NCBI GenBank assembly: GCA_003612405.1 | Contig: RAYR01000017.1 | Location: 1 to 64,000, forward strand | Source: a bacterium 0.1xD8-71 | GTDB taxonomy: Bacteria; Bacillota; Clostridia; Lachnospirales; Lachnospiraceae | Length of the DNA stretch: 64,000 nucleotides | Direction of reading: 5' to 3' | Shown: positions 17,417 through 27,004 of the stretch, one piece after another | Layout: every line of letters begins with the position of its first letter | How positions within the stretch are numbered: position 1 is the first letter of the stretch | The notes under the pieces: model-generated | What the model was told of the DNA's origin: nothing | The model's input: the letters and a program-made list of their open reading frames with translations, nothing else | Database searches by the model: none | Position numbers and translations under genes: made by a program

Positions 17417-18925
17417 ATGAGACGGTTGCTGAAAAATACGTGGCAGTCTTTGAAGATCAAACACAAAATAAAACTGTATACGGACATTGTGCTGTTGATC
17501 ATCCTGCTGTCTATTTTTCTGGCTGCCTGGGCGATTAAATCTTCGCTGTTGGATTTTTCCGTTATCCTGAAAGACAATTCCCTGGTCAGTGATTTCGTGC
17601 AGTGCATGGAAGATGAGGCGGAACTGTTTGAGAGCTATGCCAAGACCGGCAAGGAAGATGTCTATCAGGAGTTGGAAAGTGCCATCAGGGACACGGAAAA
17701 GCTGGTTGCCCAGCTTCCCTATGAGTACAGGAAAATAGGAGAAGTGAGATATGCAGAAACCTGGTCAATCCTGAATATGTACCGGGTTTATTGCGATAAG
17801 AGAAATGTGATCCTGGATATGGAAGAAAAGACGCCGGAGGATATCGGGTCTTTGTATGAAGTGTATGAGATACAAAGTTATCTGTTGAATTATTCCAACC
17901 AGCTGATGCGGGTCACGTTGGAGGACGGTGTAAGCGCTTATGCTGGGAAGGTCAGAACGATCATATTCCTGCCTGTGTTACTGATTATTATAGAATTTAT
18001 TTTCTTTTTGTGTATTCGTAAGATGTCGGAGCTTATGAACAGTTCTATTGTATCGCCGGTGATGGACCTGGCGGAAGCTTCCCGTAAGATAGCGGAAAAT
18101 GATTTTTTTATAGAGGATGTAAGTTTGCAAAGCAAGGATGAAATGGGAGAACTGGTACATGCTTTTAACAAAATGAAGTATGCTACCGGGGAATACATCA
18201 TGGCGCTTGAGGAAAAGCGCCGTGCCCTTGATTTATATCATGCGGAGGAACTGGAGAAGCTGGAGATGGCGGGAAGACTGGATGCCATGGAGTTGGATCT
18301 TTTGAAGAATCAGATCAATCCTCATTTCCTCTTCAATACACTGAATGTGATTGGCGGTATGGCCAATCTGGAGGGGGCTTCCACCACGGAGGCCATGATA
18401 CAGTCACTCAGCTTTCTGTTCCGGTATAATTTAAAAACACCGGAGGAAAAGGTCTCTCTGGCCAGGGAACTTAAGGTGGTCAGGGATTATATGTTTATAC
18501 AGGAAAAGCGGTTTGGCAACAGGATTACTTATAAGATTGACTGTCAGATGGATGCGGAATCAGCACTGATACCGACATTTACTTTTCAGCCTCTTGTGGA
18601 GAACGCAATCATTCACGGTTTATCCCAGAAAGAGGAGGGGGGACAGATTCTGATCCGGATTCGGGAAGTGGGAGGTCAGATCTGTATTGCGGTGGCTGAT
18701 AACGGCGTTGGCATGGAACTGGATGCCCTGCGGCAATTGCGGCAGGGACTGCGGCAGGAGGAGACGGACAGAAGCGGCCGGGTGAGTATCGGTATATTTA
18801 ATATCTATAAGAGGATACATGCGATGTATGCAGATGGGCAGATGAGGATTCACAGCAAAGCGGGTGTGGGTACGATCATCAGCATACGGATACCAAATGA
18901 GAGAGGAAATGGATTTGGAGAATAA
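17417..18925 (+). CDS. Sensor histidine kinase, LytS/YesM type
   Basis: A 502-residue kinase: two membrane helices (about residues 24-45 and 177-197) flanking an extracytoplasmic domain of about 130 residues, a HAMP-like segment, a His_kinase domain with the phospho-acceptor in NPHFLFNTLN (His303) and a HATPase domain with ADNGVGM. This class usually pairs with an AraC-type regulator, and one overlaps its 3' end. The outer domain could bind ligand directly or contact the TRAP-type binding protein encoded two genes downstream. Probable role: sensing of hexuronate to control the transporter operon. Confidence 0.88.
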   Translation: MRRLLKNTWQSLKIKHKIKLYTDIVLLIILLSIFLAAWAIKSSLLDFSVILKDNSLVSDFVQCMEDEAELFESYAKTGKEDVYQELESAIRDTEKLVAQLPYEYRKIGEVRYAETWSILNMYRVYCDKRNVILDMEEKTPEDIGSLYEVYEIQSYLLNYSNQLMRVTLEDGVSAYAGKVRTIIFLPVLLIIIEFIFFLCIRKMSELMNSSIVSPVMDLAEASRKIAENDFFIEDVSLQSKDEMGELVHAFNKMKYATGEYIMALEEKRRALDLYHAEELEKLEMAGRLDAMELDLLKNQINPHFLFNTLNVIGGMANLEGASTTEAMIQSLSFLFRYNLKTPEEKVSLARELKVVRDYMFIQEKRFGNRITYKIDCQMDAESALIPTFTFQPLVENAIIHGLSQKEEGGQILIRIREVGGQICIAVADNGVGMELDALRQLRQGLRQEETDRSGRVSIGIFNIYKRIHAMYADGQMRIHSKAGVGTIISIRIPNERGNGFGE

Positions 18926-19691
18926 AAGATACCGTATTTTGATAGCGGACGATGAGCCTATAGAGAGGGCCGTGATCGGGAAGACCATACGAAACCATTT
19001 TGGGGATGAAGTGGAAGTGTATGAGGCGGTGAACGGACGGGAAGCGATTGAAATTTTTCGGCAAAAAGACTGTCAGATTGCTTTGCTTGATATCTCCATG
19101 CCGGGTATTGACGGGTTGGATGCTGCGGAGGAAATCCGCAGGGGAAATGAGACATGCAGTATTATTTTTCTTACGGCATATGATGAGTTTGATTATGCCA
19201 AGCGGGCTATCAAGGTACGGGCCCTGGACTATCTGTTAAAGCCCAGTGCCAGAGAAGAACTGATTACGGTTCTGGAGGAGGCCATCCATCTGACAGAACG
19301 GGCGGCCGGGCCTGGCCTGTCTGCGGTAAGCTTACAGGACAATGGGGAAGAAAAGCAGGAACCCATGAAAAACCAGCTTTTTACGGAATATATACGGGGC
19401 TATATTGAGGCGCATTATATGGAGGATATCAGCCTTCAGGATGCAGCGGAACAGCTGCATTATTCAGACGCCTATTTCTGCCGGTTTTTCAAGCAGAACT
19501 TTGATAAGAATTTTATTATGTATCTGACAGAACTCCGCGTGGAGAAGGCAAAGGAACTGCTGGAGGATATGACTATCAATGTGAAGGATATCAGCCAGAA
19601 AGTAGGGTTTCGGGATTCCAGTTATTTTACCAAGGTTTTTAAAAGGATCACAGGTGTGACCCCCAGTGAATATAGATACGGTCTTCTGTGA
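18909..19691 (+). CDS. AraC-type response regulator
   Basis: About 260 residues: a receiver domain with the acidic pocket in ADDEP and phospho-Asp in LLDISMPG (about residue 61), a linker, and a C-terminal AraC DNA-binding domain with both helix-turn-helix units (ISLQDAAEQL and VKDISQKVGF, ending in TGVTPSEYR). It overlaps the kinase gene. The start is ambiguous: ATG 18897, ATG 18909 and TTG 18915 are all possible and the receiver begins right after them. It is the likely transcription activator of the transporter genes. Confidence 0.88.
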   Translation: MDLENKRYRILIADDEPIERAVIGKTIRNHFGDEVEVYEAVNGREAIEIFRQKDCQIALLDISMPGIDGLDAAEEIRRGNETCSIIFLTAYDEFDYAKRAIKVRALDYLLKPSAREELITVLEEAIHLTERAAGPGLSAVSLQDNGEEKQEPMKNQLFTEYIRGYIEAHYMEDISLQDAAEQLHYSDAYFCRFFKQNFDKNFIMYLTELRVEKAKELLEDMTINVKDISQKVGFRDSSYFTKVFKRITGVTPSEYRYGLL

Positions 19692-19730
19692 TAAGGGGTT
19701 CTGGGAGCATCAAAAGAGTCGTTAGGGAGT

Positions 19731-20780
19731 ATGACGGTTGCTATGGAGGCAGAAAGCAGAAAGAAGAAAGGAAAATGGATTGTTGTCTGTGCAGTGGCGG
19801 CTGCGCTGTCTGTCAGTTTGTTCCTTTGGCTGAAAAAGGATAAGATGACAGTACCGGAGTATGTGTTTTCCTATGCAGAGAATCAGACCCCGGATTATCC
19901 CACAACACTTGGCGGATTACGGTTTGCCCAGCTGGTGGAAGAGAAGACACAGGGACGTATCCGGATCCGGGTGCAGTCCCAGGGCATTTTAGGTTCGGAG
20001 ACGGAAGTGATTAAGCAGATGCAGTATGGCGGAATAGATTTTGCCCGGGTTTCGATTGCGCAGATGTCGGATTTCATACCGGAGATGAATGTGCTTCAGC
20101 TTCCTTACCTGTATGAGGATTCCGATCATATGTGGCGGGTTCTGGATGGAGAGATAGGGGATCGTTTCCTGGGATATCCCCAGGAGCATGGCCTGGTGGG
20201 ATTGTCCTGGTATGATGCGGGAGCCAGAAACCTCTACTGTTCCACCAGACCGATCAGGACGCTTGAGGACATGCAGGGGCTGCACATCCGGGTGCAGGAA
20301 GCGGAAATGATGTCGGAGATGATGAACGCCCTGGGAGCGGTGGCAGTGCAGATTCCGTACGATCAGGTATATGCGGCACTGGAGCGAAAGCAGGTGGACG
20401 GTGCGGAGAATAACTGGTCATCTTATGAGACCATGCAGCACTATGAGGTGGCCGGATATTATACGGTGGATGAGCATATCAGGATTCCGGAAATGCAGAT
20501 TTGTGCACAGCATACCTGGGAACTGCTCTCGGAGGAGGACAGGGAGATTATTATAGAGTGCGCCAGGGAGTCGGCGTTATATGAGAGGAAACTGTGGACG
20601 GAACATGAGATGGTGGCCAGGGAAAATGCCCTGCGCAACCAGGTGCAGGAAATCTATCTCACAGCAGAAGAAAAAGAGAAATTCCAGGAGGCAATGGAGC
20701 CGATTTATCAACAATATTATGCCGATTATGGGAAGGATATAGAAGAGATCTTTGCCCAGGGCACAAAAGGACGGGAATAA
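19731..20780 (+). CDS. Membrane-anchored TRAP substrate-binding protein, candidate sensor
   Basis: A 349-residue DctP-family protein distinct from the one at 13.8 kb. It has a basic N-terminus and one helix (about residues 16-34) but no lipobox cysteine, so it should be anchored by an uncleaved helix. The ligand arginine is probably in LHIRVQ. It lies just after the two-component pair and is not next to permease genes. An analogous arrangement is known for the XylFII-LytS xylose sensor, where an ABC binding protein partners a LytS kinase; applying it here is inference. The start is uncertain (19731 or 19743). Confidence 0.82.
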   Translation: MTVAMEAESRKKKGKWIVVCAVAAALSVSLFLWLKKDKMTVPEYVFSYAENQTPDYPTTLGGLRFAQLVEEKTQGRIRIRVQSQGILGSETEVIKQMQYGGIDFARVSIAQMSDFIPEMNVLQLPYLYEDSDHMWRVLDGEIGDRFLGYPQEHGLVGLSWYDAGARNLYCSTRPIRTLEDMQGLHIRVQEAEMMSEMMNALGAVAVQIPYDQVYAALERKQVDGAENNWSSYETMQHYEVAGYYTVDEHIRIPEMQICAQHTWELLSEEDREIIIECARESALYERKLWTEHEMVARENALRNQVQEIYLTAEEKEKFQEAMEPIYQQYYADYGKDIEEIFAQGTKGRE

Positions 20781-20782
20781 AA

Positions 20783-21982
20783 ATGCAGTTTCAAAATTCA
20801 GACGAAAAGAAACAGTTAGTATATACATATCTGGCATTTATGTTAAATGGCATACTGGCCTTGTCTATCGGCTCTTTACTGCCGTTTATCAGGGAGACCA
20901 GAGGGTTGAACTATGCCTTTGCAGGTCTGCTTGTCAGTTTACACTCGGTGGGCAATCTGTTTTCCAGTTTTGCATCGGGAACGCTGTCCGTATTTATCGG
21001 GAGGAAGAGGAGCATCCTGCTGTTTAATGCCTGCTATGCACTCTCTTATGTGCTGATTATCTTCAGCGGAAATAACTATATGCTGGCAGCGGCTTATCTG
21101 ATGACAGGACTGGCAAGAGGCGCTTCCAGCAATTTCGGCAATTATACAATCAATAATCTGGCACCCGGCAAGGCGGGGGTATTAAACGGGCTGCATGCCA
21201 TGTTCTCCATCGGTGCTTTTTCCTTTCCGATCATCCTGACGGTATTGACCAGAACAGCTGCGGATAAGTGGATCTATGCCTGTTATTTCATTGTAGCCAT
21301 GGGCATATTAAGCTGGCTGTTGTATTTCCTGATTCCGGATCCGGAAGCTTTGGAGCAGGGCAGCGGGCAAGGCGGAAAAAAGAGCGGGGAGAATGGATTC
21401 GGATTTTTCCGGGAGCCGATTTTCTATCTGTGTACATTTACCTTGTTTTTCTATCTGTGTGCGGAACAGGGCGTTATCGGATGGCTGATCACTTACTTTG
21501 AGGATACCGGGCTTCTCAGTGCAGCGCTGTCACAGCTGATGGCCAGTGTGCTCTGGATCATGATGCTGGCAGGACGTCTTACGGCGGCGTGGCTGTCGGA
21601 GAAGGTCAGAAAAGAAAGGCTTCTGTTACTGATGGCAGTAGGATTTGTATGCTTTTTCTTCTGGCTTCTGCTGTGTAGAAATACGGTTCTGATTGTGATT
21701 GGTATTATGGGTTTTGGGTACAGCATGGCGGGAATATATCCGACAACAGTGTCATTTTGTGGCGGATTGATTCAGAAATATTCCATGGCATGGAGCTTTA
21801 TCCTCACAACCGCCAGCTTTGGGTCTATCCTGATGCCCATGATTATCGGCAGGATTGCGGAGAGTGCGGGTATTGCCTATGGGATGAGTTCTATCGTAGT
21901 TGTAGTGCTGATTGATCTTGCGCTGATCTTTTCACTGAATATTTATATGAGGAGAAGAGAGCAGAGAGGCTTGCAGGGTTAA
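20783..21982 (+). CDS. MFS transporter
   Basis: A 399-residue protein with twelve predicted helices and the loop IGRKRSI between helices 2 and 3, a major facilitator motif. It starts two bases after the binding protein stop, inside the hexuronate operon. It may import a second sugar acid or oligouronide, or export a by-product. The family cannot be narrowed down safely. Confidence 0.85.
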   Translation: MQFQNSDEKKQLVYTYLAFMLNGILALSIGSLLPFIRETRGLNYAFAGLLVSLHSVGNLFSSFASGTLSVFIGRKRSILLFNACYALSYVLIIFSGNNYMLAAAYLMTGLARGASSNFGNYTINNLAPGKAGVLNGLHAMFSIGAFSFPIILTVLTRTAADKWIYACYFIVAMGILSWLLYFLIPDPEALEQGSGQGGKKSGENGFGFFREPIFYLCTFTLFFYLCAEQGVIGWLITYFEDTGLLSAALSQLMASVLWIMMLAGRLTAAWLSEKVRKERLLLLMAVGFVCFFFWLLLCRNTVLIVIGIMGFGYSMAGIYPTTVSFCGGLIQKYSMAWSFILTTASFGSILMPMIIGRIAESAGIAYGMSSIVVVVLIDLALIFSLNIYMRRREQRGLQG

Positions 21983-22015
21983 TCTGCGAATAAATGATGA
22001 AGGAGGTATTATGTT

Positions 22016-22357
22016 ATGAAGACGGAAAAGAACAATATCTGGAATTTCTATGAGGATATTGAAGGAGAGAAAGCAGGAGAGGGTGTGGTGCGCCGGATCT
22101 TATCTTACACGGACGAGCTGATGGTAGTGCAGAACCATTTCCAGAAGGGTGCTGTGGGAGCTCTGCATCATCATCCCCACACGCAGATTACTTATGTGGT
22201 CAGCGGCCAGTTTGAGTTTGAGATTGCCGGGGAGAAGAAAGTAGTGAATACGGGGGACAGCATGTTGAAGAAGGATGGCATTGAACACGGCTGTGTTTGC
22301 CTGGAAGAAGGTATCCTGTTAGATATCTTTGCACCGATGAGAGAGGATTTTGTATAA
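22016..22357 (+). CDS. kdgF: KdgF-like cupin, unsaturated uronate linearisation
   Basis: A 113-residue single cupin. The first cupin motif has ALHHHPHTQITYVVSG with the metal-binding His and Gln residues, and a later IEHGC supplies the last histidine. Length and pattern fit KdgF, which helps convert 4,5-unsaturated galacturonate or glucuronate to the linear ketone form in pectin and alginate breakdown. Position before uxuA and uxuB fits. AGGAGG lies nine bases before the start. KduI and KduD are not in the window. Confidence 0.8.
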   Translation: MKTEKNNIWNFYEDIEGEKAGEGVVRRILSYTDELMVVQNHFQKGAVGALHHHPHTQITYVVSGQFEFEIAGEKKVVNTGDSMLKKDGIEHGCVCLEEGILLDIFAPMREDFV

Positions 22358-22386
22358 CAAGAAGATAGAAAAGGAGTGTATGCTTT

Positions 22387-23454
22387 ATGGAAATGACATT
22401 ACGCTGGTATGGGAGTAAATCGGATTCTGTGACGTTGGAACAGATCAGACAGATTCCGGGAGTGAAGGGAGTCATCACGACGCTTTATGAGACGGCGCCT
22501 GGTGATGAGTGGAGTCTGGAGGAAATCCGTGCAATGAAAGCGGAAGTGGAGGCGCAGGGCCTGCATGTGGCAGGCATTGAGAGTGTGAATATCCACGATG
22601 CGATTAAGATCGGCTCGAAAGAAAGGGAGCAGTATATTGATAATTATATTAAGACACTGGAAAAGCTCGGACAGGAAGATATCCATATGGTGTGCTATAA
22701 TTTCATGCCGGTGTTTGACTGGACAAGAACGGAGCTTGCCAGAAAACGTCCGGACGGATCCACAGTGCTTGCCTACCATCAGGAGACAGTGGATAATCTG
22801 AATCCGGAGAAAATGTTTGAATCCATTGCAGGGGACACCAATGGCTATGTGATGCCGGGGTGGGAGCCGGAGCGTATGGAGAAGATCAAGGAATTATTCC
22901 GTCTGTATCAGGATGTGGATGAGGAGAAGCTTTTTGCCAATCTGCAATACTTCCTGGAGGCAATCATGCCGGTGTGTGACAAATACGATATCAACATGGC
23001 AATTCATCCGGACGACCCGGCCTGGAGCGTATTCGGCCTGCCGCGTATCATCATCAACCTGCCGAACCTTCAGCGGATGATGAAGATGGTGGATAATAAG
23101 CATAACGGAGTAACCTTCTGCTCCGGTTCCTACGGCACCAATCCGGATAACGATCTGCCAGGTATGATCCGTGCCCTGGAAGGGCGTGTGCATTTTGCCC
23201 ATGTGAGAAACTTACAGCATAATTATCCTGGAGATTTTGAGGAAGCGGCGCATCTGTCCGCGGACGGCAGCTTTGATATGTATGAGATCATGAAAGCACT
23301 GTATGACATCGGCTTTGACGGTCCGATCCGTCCTGACCATGGACGCATGATCTGGGGAGAGGTGGCGATGCCCGGGTATGGCCTCTATGACAGGGCTTTG
23401 GGTGCCACCTACCTGAACGGTCTCTGGGAAGCAATCGTGAAATCCAATAAATAA
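22387..23454 (+). CDS. uxuA: Mannonate dehydratase UxuA
   Basis: A 355-residue enzyme of normal length that dehydrates D-mannonate to 2-keto-3-deoxygluconate (KDG). Conserved metal and active-site segments are visible: HPDDPAW, FCSGSYG, HFAHVRN and RPDHGR. It follows kdgF by 29 bases and precedes uxuB by 21 bases. AAGGAG lies about eleven bases before the start. It is the last step of the glucuronate branch. Confidence 0.95.
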   Translation: MEMTLRWYGSKSDSVTLEQIRQIPGVKGVITTLYETAPGDEWSLEEIRAMKAEVEAQGLHVAGIESVNIHDAIKIGSKEREQYIDNYIKTLEKLGQEDIHMVCYNFMPVFDWTRTELARKRPDGSTVLAYHQETVDNLNPEKMFESIAGDTNGYVMPGWEPERMEKIKELFRLYQDVDEEKLFANLQYFLEAIMPVCDKYDINMAIHPDDPAWSVFGLPRIIINLPNLQRMMKMVDNKHNGVTFCSGSYGTNPDNDLPGMIRALEGRVHFAHVRNLQHNYPGDFEEAAHLSADGSFDMYEIMKALYDIGFDGPIRPDHGRMIWGEVAMPGYGLYDRALGATYLNGLWEAIVKSNK

Positions 23455-23475
23455 CAGCATAAGGAGAAGAGAGCA

Positions 23476-25086
23476 ATGAAATTAGATAAAGAAGGTCTTC
23501 AGGAGAGCGAAGCGTGGAAGAGCGCCGGTTATCATGTACCTGCTTATGACAGGGAGGTTCTTACGGACAATACAAAACAGAACCCTCAGTGGATTCACTT
23601 TGGGGCAGGGAATATCTTCCGGGCATATCAGGCGAATCTGATGCAGCAGTTGATGGAGGAAGGTAAGAGCGAGACGGGTCTCATTGTGGCAGAAGGTTTT
23701 GACTATGAGATTATCGAGAAAATGTACCGGCCTCATGACGATTACAGTATTCTTGTGACTTTAAAGAGCAACGGGGAAGTGGAGAAGACCATCATCGGCA
23801 GTATCGTGGAATCCCTGATTTTAGACAGTGAGAATGAGGCGGAATTTACCCGGTTGAAAGATATTTTTGCAGCACCGTCCTTGCAGATGGCGAGTTTTAC
23901 GATCACAGAGAAGGGCTACAGCCTGGTGGACGGCAAAGGGGAGATGCTTGGGGCAGTCAGAAAGGATATGGAAGAAGGCCCGGAGAAACCGGGAAGCTAT
24001 CTGGGCAAGGTCTGTGCGCTGGTGTATGAACGCTACCAGAAGGGCAGACTCCCGCTTGCGTTAGTCAGCATGGACAACTGTTCCCATAACGGAGATAAGC
24101 TGAAAGCGTCTGTGCTTGCTTTTGCCGAAAGCTGGACGAAGGCAGGTAAGGCGGAAGCAGGATTTTTAGACTATGTCAATGATGCCTCCAGTCTTTCTTT
24201 CCCCTGGAGTATGATTGATAAGATTACACCGAGACCGGATCCCAAGGTGGAAGCCATCCTGGCGGCGGATCAGATAGAAGGGCTGGAGAAAGCGGTTACC
24301 AGCAAGAATACCTGGGTGGCACCTTTTGTCAACGCAGAGGAGTGTCAGTATCTTGTGATTGAGGATGCTTTCCCCAACGGAAGACCCCGGCTGGAAGATA
24401 CAGGCGTTATCTTTACGGCAAGAGAGACTGTGGATAAGGTGGAGAAGATGAAGGTGTGTACCTGCCTGAATCCTCTGCATACCACATTGGCGGTATTTGG
24501 CTGCCTGCTGGGTTATGAGCTGATTTCCGAGGAGATGAAAAACCCTGCCTTAAAGAGACTGGTGGAGCGTATCGGGTATAAAGAAGGACTTCCGGTGGTG
24601 GTGAATCCGGGTATCTTAAGTCCCGAGAAGTTTATTGACGAAGTGCTGGGGCTTCGGATCCCCAATCCGTTTATGCCGGACACACCGCAGAGAATTGCAA
24701 CGGACACTTCCCAGAAACTGCCTATCCGTTTCGGAGAGACTATCAAAGCATACGAGAAGGCGGATAATCTGTCGGTGGATACGCTGGAGGGAATTCCTTT
24801 CGTGTTCGCCGGATGGCTCAGATATCTGATGGGCGTGGATGATAAGGGGCAGACTTTCGAGCCCAGCCCGGATCCCCTGCTGGAAACCCTGATGCCCATG
24901 CTCGCGGGAGTGAAACTGGGAGAAGGCTGTGATGTAGAGGCAGTTCTTACACCCATCTTAAAGAGAGCGGATATTTTCGGCGTGGATCTGACCCAGTCCG
25001 TACTGGGAGAAAAAGTGAAAGCCCTGTTTACGGAAATGATACAGGGACCGGGAGCGATAGCGGCGCTTTTGGAGAAGAATTTCTAA
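23476..25086 (+). CDS. uxuB: Fructuronate reductase UxuB (mannitol dehydrogenase family)
   Basis: A 536-residue NAD-dependent long-chain polyol dehydrogenase. The N-terminal IHFGAGNIFRAY is the nucleotide-binding turn and the family motif with CLNPLHTTLAV holds the catalytic Asn and His. In this operon it should reduce D-fructuronate to D-mannonate, the substrate of UxuA. It is somewhat longer than the E. coli enzyme. The transcript ends at a strong hairpin eight bases after the stop. Confidence 0.9.
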   Translation: MKLDKEGLQESEAWKSAGYHVPAYDREVLTDNTKQNPQWIHFGAGNIFRAYQANLMQQLMEEGKSETGLIVAEGFDYEIIEKMYRPHDDYSILVTLKSNGEVEKTIIGSIVESLILDSENEAEFTRLKDIFAAPSLQMASFTITEKGYSLVDGKGEMLGAVRKDMEEGPEKPGSYLGKVCALVYERYQKGRLPLALVSMDNCSHNGDKLKASVLAFAESWTKAGKAEAGFLDYVNDASSLSFPWSMIDKITPRPDPKVEAILAADQIEGLEKAVTSKNTWVAPFVNAEECQYLVIEDAFPNGRPRLEDTGVIFTARETVDKVEKMKVCTCLNPLHTTLAVFGCLLGYELISEEMKNPALKRLVERIGYKEGLPVVVNPGILSPEKFIDEVLGLRIPNPFMPDTPQRIATDTSQKLPIRFGETIKAYEKADNLSVDTLEGIPFVFAGWLRYLMGVDDKGQTFEPSPDPLLETLMPMLAGVKLGEGCDVEAVLTPILKRADIFGVDLTQSVLGEKVKALFTEMIQGPGAIAALLEKNF

Positions 25087-25092
25087 GCAAAT

Positions 25093-25134
25093 AAAAGGCT
25101 GTGCGGGAAATAAAATCCTGCACAGCCTTTCTTA
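25093..25134. terminator. Bidirectional rho-independent terminator
   Basis: AAAGGCTGTGC pairs with GCACAGCCTTT around an A-rich loop, with T-rich flanks on both sides. It lies between the convergent uxuB and kdgA genes and can serve both. Confidence 0.85.
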
Positions 25135-25137
25135 AAA

Positions 25138-25200
25138 CTTCCGCTTATCCGAGTCCGCAAAGCGGAACTCGCAAAGTTATTTGCGGAGCAAATTACTTTT
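25138..25200 (-). repeat. Dispersed double-hairpin repeat, copy B
   Basis: Hairpin with CGAG/CTCG arms at 25150-25171 and ATTTGC/GCAAAT hairpin at 25179-25193, with the conserved CTTCCGCTTATC edge. In reverse complement it matches copy C over about 60 bases. It sits between the terminator and the kdgA stop. Confidence 0.75.
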
Positions 25201-25208
25201 GAGCGAGA

Positions 25209-25838
25209 TTACTTTTGTATCTGTCCGCGGGCTTCTTTACAAAGCTCCGTGATCTTATCGAAATTGCCGGCCGCAATATCAGCCTTCTTGCAGACCCAGC
25301 TTCCGCCCACTGCGAAAATAGCGGGATTGGCAACAAACTCTGCAATGTTTTCGGTATTTACGCCGCCGGTAGGCAGAAACTGCATATCGGTAAACGGTGC
25401 GGCCAGGTTGGTGATTGCCTTCAGGCCTCCATAGACGTTGGCAGGGAAGAACTTTACCACCCGCAGTCCCAGCTTTCTGGCCATCATGATTTCCGTAGGT
25501 GTGACACAACCGGGTGTGACATTAATGTCATTTTTAATACACCATTTCACGATTTTCTTGTCAAATCCTGGGGACACGATAAACTTCGCGCCTGCCTCCA
25601 CAGCCTCTTTGGCCTGATCGAGGCTTAACACGGTGCCAACACCCACGATCATATCCGGGCACTGCGCTGCCACGCTGCGGATGCTGTCCAAGGCTGCCGC
25701 CGTGCGCAGGGTAATTTCCATTACATTGATGCCGCCTGCTAACAGGGCATTGGCGGTGGGGACTGCGTCTTTGGCATCTTCTATCACTACCACCGGTACA
25801 ATAATCGATTTTTTCATACTGTCTGTAATCTTACTCAT
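25209..25838 (-). CDS. kdgA: KDPG/KHG aldolase
   Basis: A 209-residue class I aldolase that splits 2-keto-3-deoxy-6-phosphogluconate to pyruvate and glyceraldehyde 3-phosphate. The catalytic Glu and Arg are in MEITLRT and the Schiff-base Lys in VVKFFPAN. Length is normal for Eda. The start at 25838 follows AAAGGATGG; an in-frame ATG at 25862 has no good site. It follows kdgK by 46 bases and is the last gene of the minus-strand operon. Confidence 0.93.
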   Translation of the reverse strand: MSKITDSMKKSIIVPVVVIEDAKDAVPTANALLAGGINVMEITLRTAAALDSIRSVAAQCPDMIVGVGTVLSLDQAKEAVEAGAKFIVSPGFDKKIVKWCIKNDINVTPGCVTPTEIMMARKLGLRVVKFFPANVYGGLKAITNLAAPFTDMQFLPTGGVNTENIAEFVANPAIFAVGGSWVCKKADIAAGNFDKITELCKEARGQIQK

Positions 25839-25884
25839 TTTCCATCCATCCTTTCCATCCATGAATCTTACTGTCTGTGGGAGT

Positions 25885-26982
25885 TTATCTCTGCACCCTG
25901 GCGCCTGCGCCGCCCATGATGGCTTCCACTTCCTTGCGGCTTGCCATGGTGGTATCGCCGGGAGTCGTCATGGCCAGTGCGCCGTGAGCTGCGCCATAAT
26001 TTACGGCAAGTTCTGCGTCCTGTGTGGTCATCAGGCCGAAGACCAGTCCGGAAGCAAAGGAATCACCGCCGCCCACACGATCCATGATTTCCAGATCCTT
26101 GTAATCCTTGGCTTTATAGATTTCACCGTCGGCCCAGCAGATAGCGCTCCAGTCATTGACAGTAGCGGTCTTGACCTGGCGAAGGGTGGTGGCAACTGCC
26201 TTAAAGTTAGGGTAGGTCTGTGCCGCCTGGTTGATCATCTTCTTGTAGCCGTCCAGATTGAGGGTCTTTAAATCTTTGTCATTGCCTTCAATCTCGAAAC
26301 CGAGACAGGCGGTAAAGTCCTCTTCGTTTCCGATCATCACATCTACGTAGTTGGCAATTTCTTTATTGACTTCCTGGGCCTTGGCCTGTCCGCCGATGGC
26401 GCTCCACATGGAGGGGCGGTAGTTTAAGTCATAAGATACGATGGTACCATATTTCTTGGCGGTCTTGATGGCGGCCAGCACTGTCTCGCAGGACTGCTCG
26501 GATAAAGCGGCGTAGATACCGCCGGTATGCAGCCATCTGACACCAAGTTCGCCGAAGATATACTCGAAATCAAAATCCTCGGGTGTGGCCTTGGAGATGG
26601 CCGTATTGGCACGGTCAGAGCAGCCTACTGCGCCGCGGATGCCAAAGCCGCGCTCCGTGAAGTTCAGACCGTTACGGCAGATCCGCCCGATGCCGTCCGT
26701 TTTCATCCATTTGATCAGAGAGGTATCCACACCGCCCTGGTTGATGAAGTCTTCCATCAACATGCCCACCTCATTGTCGGCAAAGGCCGTAATGACAGCG
26801 GTATTCATCTTAAAGCATTTGTGCAGGCCGCGGATCACATTGTATTCTCCGCCCCCTTCCCATGCCCTGAAAGATCTGGCGGTGCGGATTCTGCCCTCAC
26901 CGGGATCCAGACGCAGCATAACTTCGCCCAGGGAAACGGCGTCAAATTTACATTCTTTTTCCGGTTTTAAATTCAGATTCAT
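25885..26982 (-). CDS. kdgK: 2-keto-3-deoxygluconate kinase KdgK (PfkB family)
   Basis: A 365-residue sugar kinase with the PfkB ATP and catalytic motif GGGDSFASG near the C-terminus and a substrate-side GGGEYNV near the N-terminus. It phosphorylates KDG to KDPG, joining the products of UxuA and UxaA. AGGAGG lies eight bases before the start. It lies 22 bases after uxaC, so the two are co-transcribed. Confidence 0.92.
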   Translation of the reverse strand: MNLNLKPEKECKFDAVSLGEVMLRLDPGEGRIRTARSFRAWEGGGEYNVIRGLHKCFKMNTAVITAFADNEVGMLMEDFINQGGVDTSLIKWMKTDGIGRICRNGLNFTERGFGIRGAVGCSDRANTAISKATPEDFDFEYIFGELGVRWLHTGGIYAALSEQSCETVLAAIKTAKKYGTIVSYDLNYRPSMWSAIGGQAKAQEVNKEIANYVDVMIGNEEDFTACLGFEIEGNDKDLKTLNLDGYKKMINQAAQTYPNFKAVATTLRQVKTATVNDWSAICWADGEIYKAKDYKDLEIMDRVGGGDSFASGLVFGLMTTQDAELAVNYGAAHGALAMTTPGDTTMASRKEVEAIMGGAGARVQR

Positions 26983-27004
26983 AAGGTTTTCCTCCTGTTT
27001 GATA

